Positions 7,342-14,781 of a stretch of DNA of 17,195 nucleotides are shown in pieces. Each line of letters begins with the position of its first letter. Positions within the stretch are counted from its first letter, which is position 1. The position numbers and the translations under genes were made by a program. The DNA is from Candidatus Omnitrophota bacterium (lineage in GTDB: Bacteria > Omnitrophota > Gorgyraeia > 2-01-FULL-45-10): positions 1 to 17,195 of the forward strand of contig JAUYPN010000018.1 in NCBI GenBank assembly GCA_030695725.1, read 5' to 3'. The notes under the pieces were generated by a model that did not search any database, was not told the DNA's origin, and saw only the letters and a program-made list of their open reading frames with translations.

Positions 7342-9444
7342 ATGAATATATTACAGATCTTGCCGGCACTGGACGTAGGAGGGGTCGAGACGGGTACGAT
7401 CGACCTGGCGCGGTATCTTGTGGGAAAAGGGCATAAGGCTATCGTTATCTCCTCAGGCGGAAGGCTCGTAAAGGAGCTCGACAAGATCGGCGCGCGCCAC
7501 TATATATTGCCGGTGGGTAAGAAATCCGTTTTCACCGTAATAAGAATGATCAGGGCGGTCTGTGATATCATACGCAATGAGGATATCGATATCGTGCACG
7601 TCCGCTCGCGTATCCCTGCCCTCACGGCCTATATAGCGTGCAGGATCACGAACAGAGTGTTCTTGACCACCGCCCACGGTTATTACAAGAAGCATCTCTT
7701 AAGCAGGGTGATGAGCTGGGGGCGGTTCGTCATAGTGCCGTCGAATATAATAGCCAAACACATGATCTCCGATTTCGGCGTGCCGTACGATAGGATCCGT
7801 TTCATACCGCGCGGCGTCGATCTCTCAAAATTTAAATTCAGATCCCCCGGAACATACCAAAAAAAAGGATTTACCGTGGGAATGGTTTCGAGGATAACCC
7901 CGTTAAAAGGGCATTCTTTCTTTCTGAAAGCCGCGGCTATTCTTCGAAAGAATATCCCGGACCTGAAAGTCGTCATAGTCGGCGGCGCCGCCAAGGATAA
8001 ATACATGGGCGATCTTCAGATGCTTACCAGGAGGCTCGGCCTCACAAAAACAGTGGAATTCTTAAGCGCCCGGGAGGACGTCTCCCCGATAATGCACGGG
8101 CTCGATTGTCTGGTATCGGCCACGATAACGCCGGAGGCTTTCGGCAGAGCGATCGTTGAGGCGCAGGCCTCGGGAGTCGCCGTGGTATCGACGAGGGTGG
8201 GCGGGGTCGTTGACATAATAGAGGACGAGAAGAGCGGCCTCTTCTGCAACGCCCAGGACCCGAAAGATATGGCCGATAAGATACTAAGGCTTTACCGGGA
8301 TAAGGATCTGTGCGCTAAATTGGTAATAAACGGCAGAAAAAGAGTTGAAGAGAATTTCGGACTCGATGCCATGATGACGAAGACCCTGTCCGTATACGAA
8401 GAGGCGTTGAAAGCGGTCAATATACTTGTCATAAAGATGAGCGCCATAGGTGACGTGATATTGAGCGTACCGTCGTTAAGGGCTATAAGGACCAAATTCA
8501 AGGATGCGGACATCAGGGTGCTCGTGGGGGTGCAGGCCCGGGACGTGCTGGACGGATGCCCTTACATAAACGGCAAGATAGTATGCGATTTTACGGGTAA
8601 GGACAAGGGAGTGTCCGGCCTTTGGAAATTGGGAGCGGATCTCAGGAAGCGCTGTTTCGATATGGTCATAGACCTTCAGAACAATAAAAAGAGCCACATG
8701 CTCTCTTTCTTGAGCGCAGCTTCGTTAAGATACGGCTACGATAACGGCAAGTTCTCATTTCTTCTGAATAACAGGATCAAGGATGACGCACCTTATCTGG
8801 ATCCCATAGAACATCAGTTCAGAATATTAAAATCGGCAGGCATAAAGCCGGCCGATAAGCACCTTGAGCTTTGGCCCTCGCCCTCGGACGCCGAGAGGAT
8901 AGACGCTCTCTTCCAGGAGAACTGGATAAAGCCATCCCAGGGCCTGATAGGCATAAATGTGAGGGCGTCGTCGCGGTGGAATTCAAAAAACTGGCCGCCA
9001 AAACGCATAGCCGAACTGTGTGACAGGCTCGCAAAAGAGTTCAATATACGCGTAGTCCTTACCGGAACGAAGGAAGACTCGTTCTTAACGGAAAAGATAA
9101 TGAGCCTGACGGCTTCGAAGCCCGTGATGGCGGCAGGGAAGACAGCCGTTATGGAATTGGCGAGCCTGGTGAAGAGGTGCAGAGCGTACATAACGCCCGA
9201 TTCGGCGCCCATGCATATCGCTTCGGCACTCGGCACGCCTTTCATCGCGCTCTTCGGTCCGACCGATCCCGCCAGACACGTAGCGCCTTCGAAAAATCAC
9301 GTCGTAATAAAAAAAGATCTTAAATGCAGCCCGTGCTACAAGCCGGGCTGTTCAAAAGGCTTTAAGTGCATGAGCGGAATAGAGGTCGAAGATGTATTTG
9401 TCGCCGTAAAAAATATCTTATTAAAGAACGAAGAAGCCGTATGA
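7342..9444 (+). CDS. GT4-GT9 fusion glycosyltransferase
   Basis: A 700-residue protein of two complete GT-B glycosyltransferases. Residues about 1-355 are GT4: MNILQILPALDVGGVETGT, HVRSRIPALTAY, TTAHGYY, PRGVDLSKF, VGMVSRITPLKGH and the E-x7-E segment EAFGRAIVEAQASGVAVVST. Residues about 358-700 are GT9 (heptosyltransferase type): VIKMSAIGDVILSVPSLRAIR, GINVRASSRWNSKNWP, TPDSAPMHIASALGTPFIALFGPTDP and the four-cysteine segment CSPCYKPGCSKGFKC near the end. GT9 enzymes normally move ADP-heptose to the LPS core; the GT4 half presumably adds another core sugar. It starts 5 nt after the previous stop with no strong ribosome site, suggesting translational coupling. The last 4 nt overlap the next gene. 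Donor and acceptor sugars cannot be read from sequence. Confidence 0.92.
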   Translation: MNILQILPALDVGGVETGTIDLARYLVGKGHKAIVISSGGRLVKELDKIGARHYILPVGKKSVFTVIRMIRAVCDIIRNEDIDIVHVRSRIPALTAYIACRITNRVFLTTAHGYYKKHLLSRVMSWGRFVIVPSNIIAKHMISDFGVPYDRIRFIPRGVDLSKFKFRSPGTYQKKGFTVGMVSRITPLKGHSFFLKAAAILRKNIPDLKVVIVGGAAKDKYMGDLQMLTRRLGLTKTVEFLSAREDVSPIMHGLDCLVSATITPEAFGRAIVEAQASGVAVVSTRVGGVVDIIEDEKSGLFCNAQDPKDMADKILRLYRDKDLCAKLVINGRKRVEENFGLDAMMTKTLSVYEEALKAVNILVIKMSAIGDVILSVPSLRAIRTKFKDADIRVLVGVQARDVLDGCPYINGKIVCDFTGKDKGVSGLWKLGADLRKRCFDMVIDLQNNKKSHMLSFLSAASLRYGYDNGKFSFLLNNRIKDDAPYLDPIEHQFRILKSAGIKPADKHLELWPSPSDAERIDALFQENWIKPSQGLIGINVRASSRWNSKNWPPKRIAELCDRLAKEFNIRVVLTGTKEDSFLTEKIMSLTASKPVMAAGKTAVMELASLVKRCRAYITPDSAPMHIASALGTPFIALFGPTDPARHVAPSKNHVVIKKDLKCSPCYKPGCSKGFKCMSGIEVEDVFVAVKNILLKNEEAV

Positions 9445-10553
9445 TCAGAGTACTTCACGTAAATACGCATATGAATATCGGAGGAATAGGGCAGTACATA
9501 GTATCGCTTGCCAAGGCGCTGAAGCAAAAAAGAGTAGAGTGTTTTGTCGCTTCGAGCGGAGGCGAGCTTCTGTCGGAGCTCGTAAGATTGGATATCAGGC
9601 ATATTCGTTTAGATATAAATACCAAATTCGAATTTGGGCCGAAGGTATTCCGTTCGGCATCAGACCTGACCAGGATAGTAAAGGATAATAAGATAGATCT
9701 CGTTCATGCGCACACAAGGGTCTCGCAGGTCGCGTCATATCTTGCCTCACGGCGCGCGGGTATTCCTTATATAGCCACCTGTCACGGCTACTTTAACGCG
9801 AAGCTTTCGAGAAGGTTATTCGATACCTGGGGAGAAAAAGTCGTGGCGATAAGCGAAGCCGTCAGGCGGCATCTGGAAAAAGATTTTAATGTGAACCGGC
9901 AGAGAATAGAAGTGATATACAACGGCATAGACCTTGGCCGGTTCTCGAATATTTATTCGGCGGACAGAATAGCGACGGCGAAAAGATCCCTTGGCATTCA
10001 AGGCGGCGTTGTGGTCGGGACGATGGGACGGCTCTCTTCCGTAAAGGGACAGAAGTTTCTCGTGGAGGCCATGAAAGAGGTGGTATCCAAATCGAAGGAT
10101 GCGCGGTGTCTGATCATAGGAAGCGGCCGCGAAGAGGCGGCCTTAAAAGATCTGGCCAAATCCCTCGGCCTGGAGACCAGGGTCATATTTACCGGTGCCG
10201 CTTATATGGACATACCTCTATATCTGGCCTGCATGGATATATTCGTGCTGCCCTCAATAGAAGAGGGGCTGGGGCTCGCCCTTCTTGAGGCGATGAGCTT
10301 AGGCAGGCCCTGCGTAGCCTCCGCGACGGGCGGGATAAGGGATATAGTGAATGACGGAGTTAACGGCATCCTTACGCCCGTAGGAGATAGTAATGCAATA
10401 GCGAATGCCGTATTGAGAATATTGAATGACAAGCCTCTTGCTAAAAATATATCGGAGAGCTCGAGGGATTTCGTAAGGGGGAGATTTTCTATCGAGGCCA
10501 TGGCGGATAAGATGATAGACCTCTATGGGGGGGTGATCCGTGCGAAACATTAA
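9441..10553 (+). CDS. GT4 glycosyltransferase
   Basis: A 370-residue GT4 enzyme (GT-B fold), probably cytoplasmic at the membrane face and acting on the LPS core or a related glycan. Motifs are MIRVLHVNTHMNIGGIGQYI (glycine-rich loop), DLVHAHTRVSQV, ATCHGYF, NGIDLGRF, GTMGRLSSVKGQ, LIIGSGREE and the E-x7-E segment EEGLGLALLEAMSLGRPCVAS. It resembles the GT4 half of the preceding fusion gene (same opening glycine-rich loop, H-G-Y-F/Y and G-[IV]-D-L-x-[KR]-F pattern), so the two may share ancestry by duplication. The start is ATG 9441, which overlaps the previous TGA as ATGA; an upstream in-frame ATG at 9366 lies inside the neighbour and would add a non-family basic tail. The 3' end overlaps the deacetylase by 14 nt. 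Confidence 0.92.
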   Translation: MIRVLHVNTHMNIGGIGQYIVSLAKALKQKRVECFVASSGGELLSELVRLDIRHIRLDINTKFEFGPKVFRSASDLTRIVKDNKIDLVHAHTRVSQVASYLASRRAGIPYIATCHGYFNAKLSRRLFDTWGEKVVAISEAVRRHLEKDFNVNRQRIEVIYNGIDLGRFSNIYSADRIATAKRSLGIQGGVVVGTMGRLSSVKGQKFLVEAMKEVVSKSKDARCLIIGSGREEAALKDLAKSLGLETRVIFTGAAYMDIPLYLACMDIFVLPSIEEGLGLALLEAMSLGRPCVASATGGIRDIVNDGVNGILTPVGDSNAIANAVLRILNDKPLAKNISESSRDFVRGRFSIEAMADKMIDLYGGVIRAKH

Positions 10554-11328
10554 GAAGATATTCGGCCTGAGCGCAGCCGCGCTTTTCGCGGCACTTATGG
10601 TCCTGGTTTCCTGCGTGGCCTTAAGATCGGCTTCGGTCGTGCCGGTATTGATGTACCATTCTTTTCAAGTTGAAGAAGATAGTTTAATACCCTGCGTGTC
10701 GCCCGAAATATTCGCCGATCAGATGGAATTTTTGGCGAAGAATCATTACAACGTCGTGGGTCCCGATAAAGTCATCGCGTACATGACCGGAAAAGAGAAG
10801 ATGCCGGCAAAGACCGTCGCCATTACCGCGGACGACGGCTATTACAATTTTTATGAAAACGCTTATCCGATTTTAAAAAAATATAACCTGCCGGCGACTT
10901 TTTTTATCGTCACCGATAAGATAGGAGTGAGCGGCTATTTGGGCTGGAAGGAGCTGCGCGAGATGTCGGATTCCGGGCTCATAACCATAGGCAGCCATAC
11001 AAGATCACACCCATGGATACCTTCCGTGTCCGTGGACGAAAAGAGGCTTTGGAGCGAATTGGCGGGCTCAAAAGAGATCCTGGAAAAAGGATTGGGTAGG
11101 CCCGTCTTTTTTTTATGTTATCCGAGCGGCGCCTTTAATGATCTGGCCAAAAATACGGCTAAAGAAGCGGGTTATAAAGGAGCCTTTACGACCAATCCGG
11201 CCAGGAAGAGCGATATAAACGATATCTACGCCATAAGGCGCATAAAGATGTCGTCAACGTCAGTGAATCCGGTCATCCTGTGGGGTAAGATCTCGAGATA
11301 TTACGCATGGTTTAAGGAACGCAGATGA
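10540..11328 (+). CDS. Polysaccharide deacetylase (NodB-type), putative lipoprotein
   Basis: A 262-residue CE4 polysaccharide deacetylase. The start is GTG 10540, behind a G-rich ribosome site (GGGGGGGTG), inside the last 14 nt of the GT4 gene. Residues about 5-30 form a hydrophobic signal (FGLSAAALFAALMVLVSC) ending in a lipobox-like L-V-S-C, so it may be a lipid-anchored or secreted protein. The catalytic domain shows VPVLMYHSF, TADDGYYNFYENA (metal/base aspartates, about residues 96-97), ATFFIV, GSHTRSHPWI (metal histidines, about 153 and 157) and CYPSGAFND. Family enzymes remove N-acetyl groups from glycans such as peptidoglycan or exopolysaccharide. Embedded in an LPS-core operon it may deacetylate a core sugar or another envelope glycan, which is inference. 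The lipobox call is uncertain. Confidence 0.9.
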   Translation: MRNIKKIFGLSAAALFAALMVLVSCVALRSASVVPVLMYHSFQVEEDSLIPCVSPEIFADQMEFLAKNHYNVVGPDKVIAYMTGKEKMPAKTVAITADDGYYNFYENAYPILKKYNLPATFFIVTDKIGVSGYLGWKELREMSDSGLITIGSHTRSHPWIPSVSVDEKRLWSELAGSKEILEKGLGRPVFFLCYPSGAFNDLAKNTAKEAGYKGAFTTNPARKSDINDIYAIRRIKMSSTSVNPVILWGKISRYYAWFKERR

Positions 11329-12365
11329 CAAAGAGCGCCGGCAGCGAAAAAAGGATACTGATAGTTAATGTGAACTGGATAGGGGATGTGATATTTTCCA
11401 CGCCCTTTATCAGAGCTGTCCGCGGTGCGTACCCCGACGGTTATATAGCCTGCCTTTTGCATCCAAGATGCGTTGATATCCTGAAGGGCAGCCCCCGCAT
11501 AGACGAGATCATAATTTACGACGAGGAAGGGAAGCACAAGGGCATTATCGGCAAACTGATGCTGGTATCGTATTTGCGCAAAAGTCGCTTTGACATAGCC
11601 TTCATACTCCACAGGTCTTTTACCAAAGCGCTCCTGACTTTCCTGGCAGGGATAAAGGAGAGGGTGGGTTATCCCACGAAGAAGAGAGGTCTTTTACTTA
11701 CCAGGACCATAGATCTGCCTGAAGAGGAAGCGCATAAGGTGGAATATTTTTTAGGCCTGGCCAGAGGTTTTGGCATAAAGATGCGGGAAAATTCTTACGA
11801 GTTCTTTGTGCAGGACGCGGACAGGGAGAGCGTGAAGAAATTTTTAAAAGAGCGCGGTATAGCGGATAATGACCGCCTTATAGTCTTATGCCCGGGCGGT
11901 AATTGGGGTCCGAAGAGATGGTCGAAGAAGAACTTCGCGGGATTAGCGGATATGCTGGCCGGGGGTCTGAACGCAAAGATAGTTCTGTCCGGGGCAAAGA
12001 AAGACGCTGTATTGGTAGAGGATATCAGGCTCATTATGAAGAGCATACCTGTAATTTTATGCGGTTTGACTACGCTCAAAGAATTAGGGGCGCTGCTGGA
12101 GAGGGCGAACTTAGTCGTTGCCAATGATTCAGGCCCGATGCATCTGGCCGTGGCCATGAAGTCCAATGTCATAGCGTTGTTCGGGCCGACATCTCCCGGA
12201 TTGACCGGACCATATGGAAAAGGCAATTACAGGGTTATATTTAAAAACGAAGAATGCGACGTTCCCTGTTACGATGTCAGCTGCAGCGACAACCGTTGCA
12301 TGAAGGCGATTACCGTCGAAGACGTATTCAAAGAAGCGGAGAAGTTCATAGTTGATAGTTTATAG
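11325..12365 (+). CDS. GT9 heptosyltransferase-family protein (WaaF-like)
   Basis: A 346-residue GT9 enzyme, expected to transfer heptose (or a related sugar) from its ADP form onto the LPS inner core in the cytoplasm. Motifs are ILIVNVNWIGDVIFSTPFIRAVR (N-terminal GD loop), CPGGNWGPKRWSKKNFAGLAD (donor-binding region with the conserved W-K), NDSGPMHLAVAMKSNVIALFGPTSP, and the C-terminal CDVPCYDVSCSDNRC cysteine cluster. The start codon overlaps the deacetylase stop as ATGA. It most resembles the WaaF (heptosyltransferase II) subfamily, but subfamily calls by eye are weak. The gene's last codons (V-D-S-L-stop) lie in a GATAGTTTATAG repeat-like string, similar to the end of waaA. Confidence 0.92.
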   Translation: MTKSAGSEKRILIVNVNWIGDVIFSTPFIRAVRGAYPDGYIACLLHPRCVDILKGSPRIDEIIIYDEEGKHKGIIGKLMLVSYLRKSRFDIAFILHRSFTKALLTFLAGIKERVGYPTKKRGLLLTRTIDLPEEEAHKVEYFLGLARGFGIKMRENSYEFFVQDADRESVKKFLKERGIADNDRLIVLCPGGNWGPKRWSKKNFAGLADMLAGGLNAKIVLSGAKKDAVLVEDIRLIMKSIPVILCGLTTLKELGALLERANLVVANDSGPMHLAVAMKSNVIALFGPTSPGLTGPYGKGNYRVIFKNEECDVPCYDVSCSDNRCMKAITVEDVFKEAEKFIVDSL

Positions 12366-12397
12366 CATACATACTGCTGTCCAAATTGGTCCCCCCT

Positions 12398-12468
12398 GTC
12401 ATTCCCGCCCCGTGTCATTCCCGCGAAAGCGGGAATCTATGCACGGGGCAGGCTCCAGCGGGAATCCA
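12398..12468. repeat. Nested palindromic repeat (REP-like element inside another)
   Basis: Three inverted repeats are stacked concentrically. The outer pair is ATTCCCGC (12401-12408) with GCGGGAAT (12458-12465). The middle pair is GCCCCGTG (12407-12414) with CACGGGGC (12442-12449). The inner one is ATTCCCGC-GAAA-GCGGGAAT (12417-12436). Both outer and inner units carry the GTCATTCCCGC...GCGGGAATC[CT]A form of a widespread REP-like family. The arrangement looks like one unit lying within the loop of another. It occupies most of the gap between two GT9 genes. Confidence 0.85.
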
Positions 12469-12483
12469 GACGAGGCTGATGTA

Positions 12484-12508
12484 TGGATACCCGCTTTCGC
12501 GGGTATGA
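12484..12508 (-). repeat. Inverted copy of the REP-like palindrome
   Basis: ATACCCGC-TTTC-GCGGGTAT (12487-12506) flanked by GG...GAC is the reverse-complement form of the 12414-12439 unit (GTCATaCCCGCGAAAGCGGGTATCC on the minus strand). Compared with that unit, the stem differs by a paired T/A swap that keeps base pairing. Plus-strand translation would give MDTRFRGYD in frame with the next gene. Confidence 0.85.
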
Positions 12509-12509
12509 C

Positions 12510-13493
12510 ATGATTATGATGATTGATAAAACTCAAATCAAGCGAATACTCGTGATCACCTTAAGCAATATCGGCGACATAATATTGACGACGCCGGTTA
12601 TAAGGGCCTTGTCGAAGGAATTTCCGGCTTCGAGGATAGACGTGATGGTCGGCCCGAACGGCAGGGATATATTCGATAAAGATCCCAGGATATTCAAGCT
12701 CGTGATATACGACAAGCATGTCTCGATAGCCGAAAAGAGAAGGCTGCAGTTAAAATTGAAGAAACTGAGGTACGATCTTGTGGCGGACCTGAGGAATACG
12801 GTCTTTCCGCTTCTTCTGGCGCCCAAGTACAGGACCAACCCGATCCAGTCTTTCCCGAAAGAGATAACGCATAAGAGAGAGAGGCACCTTTACAGGCTTT
12901 TTCCATTCGGGATCAGGAGTTTAAGTGAAAAATCGTATATACATATCACCAAAGAGGACGAGGATTACGTCGATGATCTCATTAAAAAGAACTCTTTAAA
13001 AGATCCTATCGTTGTGGTAAATCCCGGGGCTAAGAGCCATCTGAAGCGGTGGACCATTGAAGGGTTCGCCGAAGTATGCGATCGCCTGATCGGTGAATGC
13101 GCCGCCGGCATAGTCTTTGTGGGGATCGGATCGGATAAGGAGACCGTGCTGTCCGTCGCCGGGAAGATGAAGAATAAATGCCACAATTTTGTTGATAAGA
13201 CCAATATAAGGCAGCTCGCGAGCCTCTTAAAGCGTTCGAGCCTTCTCATAACCAATGACAGCGCGCCTATGCACCTTGGATGCGCTGTCGGCGCAAAAGT
13301 GCTGGCGATATTCGGCCCGACGAATCCAAGGAAGTACGGGCCCACGGGCGAATTCGACGCCGTCATAAACAAGAAATTATTCTGCTCGCCCTGCGAAGTC
13401 GCCGCATGTAAATACGATCACGAATGCATGAAGCTCGTATCCGCCGACGAAGTGCTTGACCGTGCCAGAATGATGATCGAGGGTTATGAATAA
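12510..13493 (+). CDS. GT9 heptosyltransferase-family protein
   Basis: A GT9 enzyme of about 327 residues. Motifs are RILVITLSNIGDIILTTPVIRAL, VVNPGAKSHLKRWTIEGFAEV (donor-binding stretch), TNDSAPMHLGCAVGAKVLAIFGPTNP and the C-terminal cysteine cluster CSPCEVAACKYDHEC. The role is as for other GT9 proteins: probable addition of heptose or a related sugar to the LPS core. The start is uncertain. An in-frame ATG at 12483 would make the first residues MDTRFRGYD from the REP-like palindrome; ATGs at 12510, 12516 and 12519 give a normal family N-terminus. None has a clear ribosome site, and the palindrome hairpin could affect initiation. The stop overlaps the next gene by 8 nt. Confidence 0.9.
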   Translation: MIMMIDKTQIKRILVITLSNIGDIILTTPVIRALSKEFPASRIDVMVGPNGRDIFDKDPRIFKLVIYDKHVSIAEKRRLQLKLKKLRYDLVADLRNTVFPLLLAPKYRTNPIQSFPKEITHKRERHLYRLFPFGIRSLSEKSYIHITKEDEDYVDDLIKKNSLKDPIVVVNPGAKSHLKRWTIEGFAEVCDRLIGECAAGIVFVGIGSDKETVLSVAGKMKNKCHNFVDKTNIRQLASLLKRSSLLITNDSAPMHLGCAVGAKVLAIFGPTNPRKYGPTGEFDAVINKKLFCSPCEVAACKYDHECMKLVSADEVLDRARMMIEGYE

Positions 13494-14556
13494 AGTCCAC
13501 AGTCCACGGTCCATGGTCCACAGATACAAGAAAATTCTCATCGTCAGGATGGACAGGATAGGGGATGTCGTGCTGTCGACTCCCGCTATAAAAGCGGTGC
13601 GTGACGCGTATCCGGACAGCCACATAGCCGTGCTCGTCAGGCCGTACGCCAGAGAGGTGGTGGACGGCAATCCCTGCATCGATGAAGTGATAACCTATGA
13701 TAAGTTGGGCAGGGAAAAGAGCCTCTTCGGAAAGATCAGGTTTATCGCGGGCCTGAAGAATAAAAAATTCGACCTGGCCATCATACTTCATCCTAAGAAT
13801 AGTTCACACATACTCGCGTATCTGGCGGGTATACCGGAAAGATTGGGATATGATAAGAAGTCGGGCGTCTTTCTTACAAAAAAGATCCCGCATACAAAAC
13901 AGTATGGGCTTAGACATGAGATAGATTATGCTCTCGACCTTTTGCGTTACATCGGTATAGAGCCGTCGGATAAGAGTCTTTATATGCCGGTAAACAAGTT
14001 GAGTGAAGAAAAAATAAAGGATCTTTTTTATAAGAACGGGATCTCGCAGAACGACCCGGTGATCGCGGTCCATCCGGCGGCAAGCTGCCGGTCCAGAAGA
14101 TGGGTGTTGGAGCGTTTTGCGAAAGCTTCAGATACCCTGGCCGAAAAGTACGGCGCCAGGATAGTTATAATCTCCGGGCCCGGCGAGGACAAGGTAATGG
14201 GAGACAGAGCCGCGGAACTGATGAAGTCCGGGCCCTTAAATCTTGCGGGGAAGACGAGCGTATCGGATCTTGCGAGCGTATTGAGAAGGTCAAGTCTCCT
14301 GATATCGAACGACTCCGGCCCGGTGCACATATCGTGCGCTGTGGATACGCCCGTGATAGCGATATTCGGCCGCAAAGACAGGGGCCTTTCGCCAGAACGA
14401 TGGGCCCCGGTGGGCGGAAAGGATATAGCGCTGCGCAAAGACGCGGGCTGCGAGATCTGCCTGGCCCATAACTGCAAGCGCGGCTTCAAGTGCCTCGGCC
14501 TGATAAGCGTCGAGGACGTCCTCCGCGCCGCCGACCAAATACTGAAACCCCGCTAA
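13486..14556 (+). CDS. GT9 heptosyltransferase-family protein
   Basis: A 356-residue GT9 enzyme, the fourth GT9 domain in the window and the last gene before the palindrome field. Motifs are ILIVRMDRIGDVVLSTPAIKAVR, VHPAASCRSRRWVLERFA, SNDSGPVHISCAVDTPVIAIFGRKD and the cysteine cluster CEICLAHNCKRGFKC. It probably adds a heptose-type sugar to the LPS core or a linked glycan. The start at 13486 lies 8 nt inside the preceding gene. The first residues (V-H-S-P-R-S-M-V-H) come from a GTCCAC-word repeat at 13495-13522, and an in-frame ATG at 13513 inside that repeat could be the original start. The neighbouring GT9 genes differ clearly from it, so this is divergent expansion rather than a recent copy. 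Confidence 0.92.
   Translation: MNKVHSPRSMVHRYKKILIVRMDRIGDVVLSTPAIKAVRDAYPDSHIAVLVRPYAREVVDGNPCIDEVITYDKLGREKSLFGKIRFIAGLKNKKFDLAIILHPKNSSHILAYLAGIPERLGYDKKSGVFLTKKIPHTKQYGLRHEIDYALDLLRYIGIEPSDKSLYMPVNKLSEEKIKDLFYKNGISQNDPVIAVHPAASCRSRRWVLERFAKASDTLAEKYGARIVIISGPGEDKVMGDRAAELMKSGPLNLAGKTSVSDLASVLRRSSLLISNDSGPVHISCAVDTPVIAIFGRKDRGLSPERWAPVGGKDIALRKDAGCEICLAHNCKRGFKCLGLISVEDVLRAADQILKPR
13495..13522. repeat. GTCCAC-type repeat at the start of the last GT9 gene
   Basis: AGTCCACAGTCCACGGTCCA and the following TGGTCCAC are four degenerate copies of a 7-bp AGTCCAC/GGTCCA[CT] word. The repeat begins 2 nt after the upstream stop codon and is translated as the N-terminus of the GT9 protein (V-H-S-P-R-S-M-V-H), ahead of the conserved ILIVRMDRIGD core. 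It also contains an alternative ATG (13513). Confidence 0.7.
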
Positions 14557-14576
14557 TTTTTTCACTTCAACCCTCA

Positions 14577-14598
14577 GGCGGACCCCGCGGGGCCCGCC
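14577..14598. repeat. GC-rich palindrome after the last GT9 gene
   Basis: A 22-nt near-perfect palindrome GGCGG-ACCCCGCGGGGC-CCGCC with one mismatched pair, 21 nt after the GT9 stop. A T-run (14556-14562) lies before rather than after it, so it is not a normal intrinsic terminator. Related GGCG...ACCCCGC..GGTCC..CC strings recur at 14747-14768 and 15047-15069. Confidence 0.7.
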
Positions 14599-14608
14599 TT
14601 CCGCGGAC

Positions 14609-14636
14609 ATAAATTGGATTAGGCATACCAATTTAT
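14609..14636. repeat. AT-rich inverted repeat
   Basis: ATAAATTGG (14609-14617) and CCAATTTAT (14628-14636) are a perfect 9-bp inverted repeat around a 10-nt loop. It lies between two other palindromes in the gene-free stretch. Confidence 0.7.
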
Positions 14637-14640
14637 TCGG

Positions 14641-14733
14641 ACAAATTTTGATGGCCGGCCAACCTGGAAACAAGAAGAACTCTTGCCCAGTTTGTCCGGC
14701 CTTTCTGTATTGCCATAATGTATCAAAATTTGT
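14641..14733. repeat. Multi-segment palindrome of about 93 bp
   Basis: The outer arms ACAAATTTTGAT (14641-14652) and ATCAAAATTTGT (14722-14733) are perfectly complementary over 12 bp. The next arms GGCCGGCCAACCTGG (14653-14667) and CCAGTTTGTCCGGCC (14687-14701) pair with two mismatches. The core CAAGA/TCTTG (14671-14685) closes a small loop. A one-sided stretch of 20 nt (14702-14721) would bulge. The layout resembles a small non-coding mobile element or a structured RNA. No protein is encoded. Confidence 0.75.
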
Positions 14734-14781
14734 AACGCCGCTTCAGGCGGTACCCCGCAAGGTCCGCCTGCCCACGGTTAG

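Noticed and set aside
14561..14598. Intrinsic terminator after the last GT9 gene
   Set aside because: The GC-rich palindrome is not followed by a T-run; the T-run precedes it. Termination there is possible but not supported as a standard terminator.
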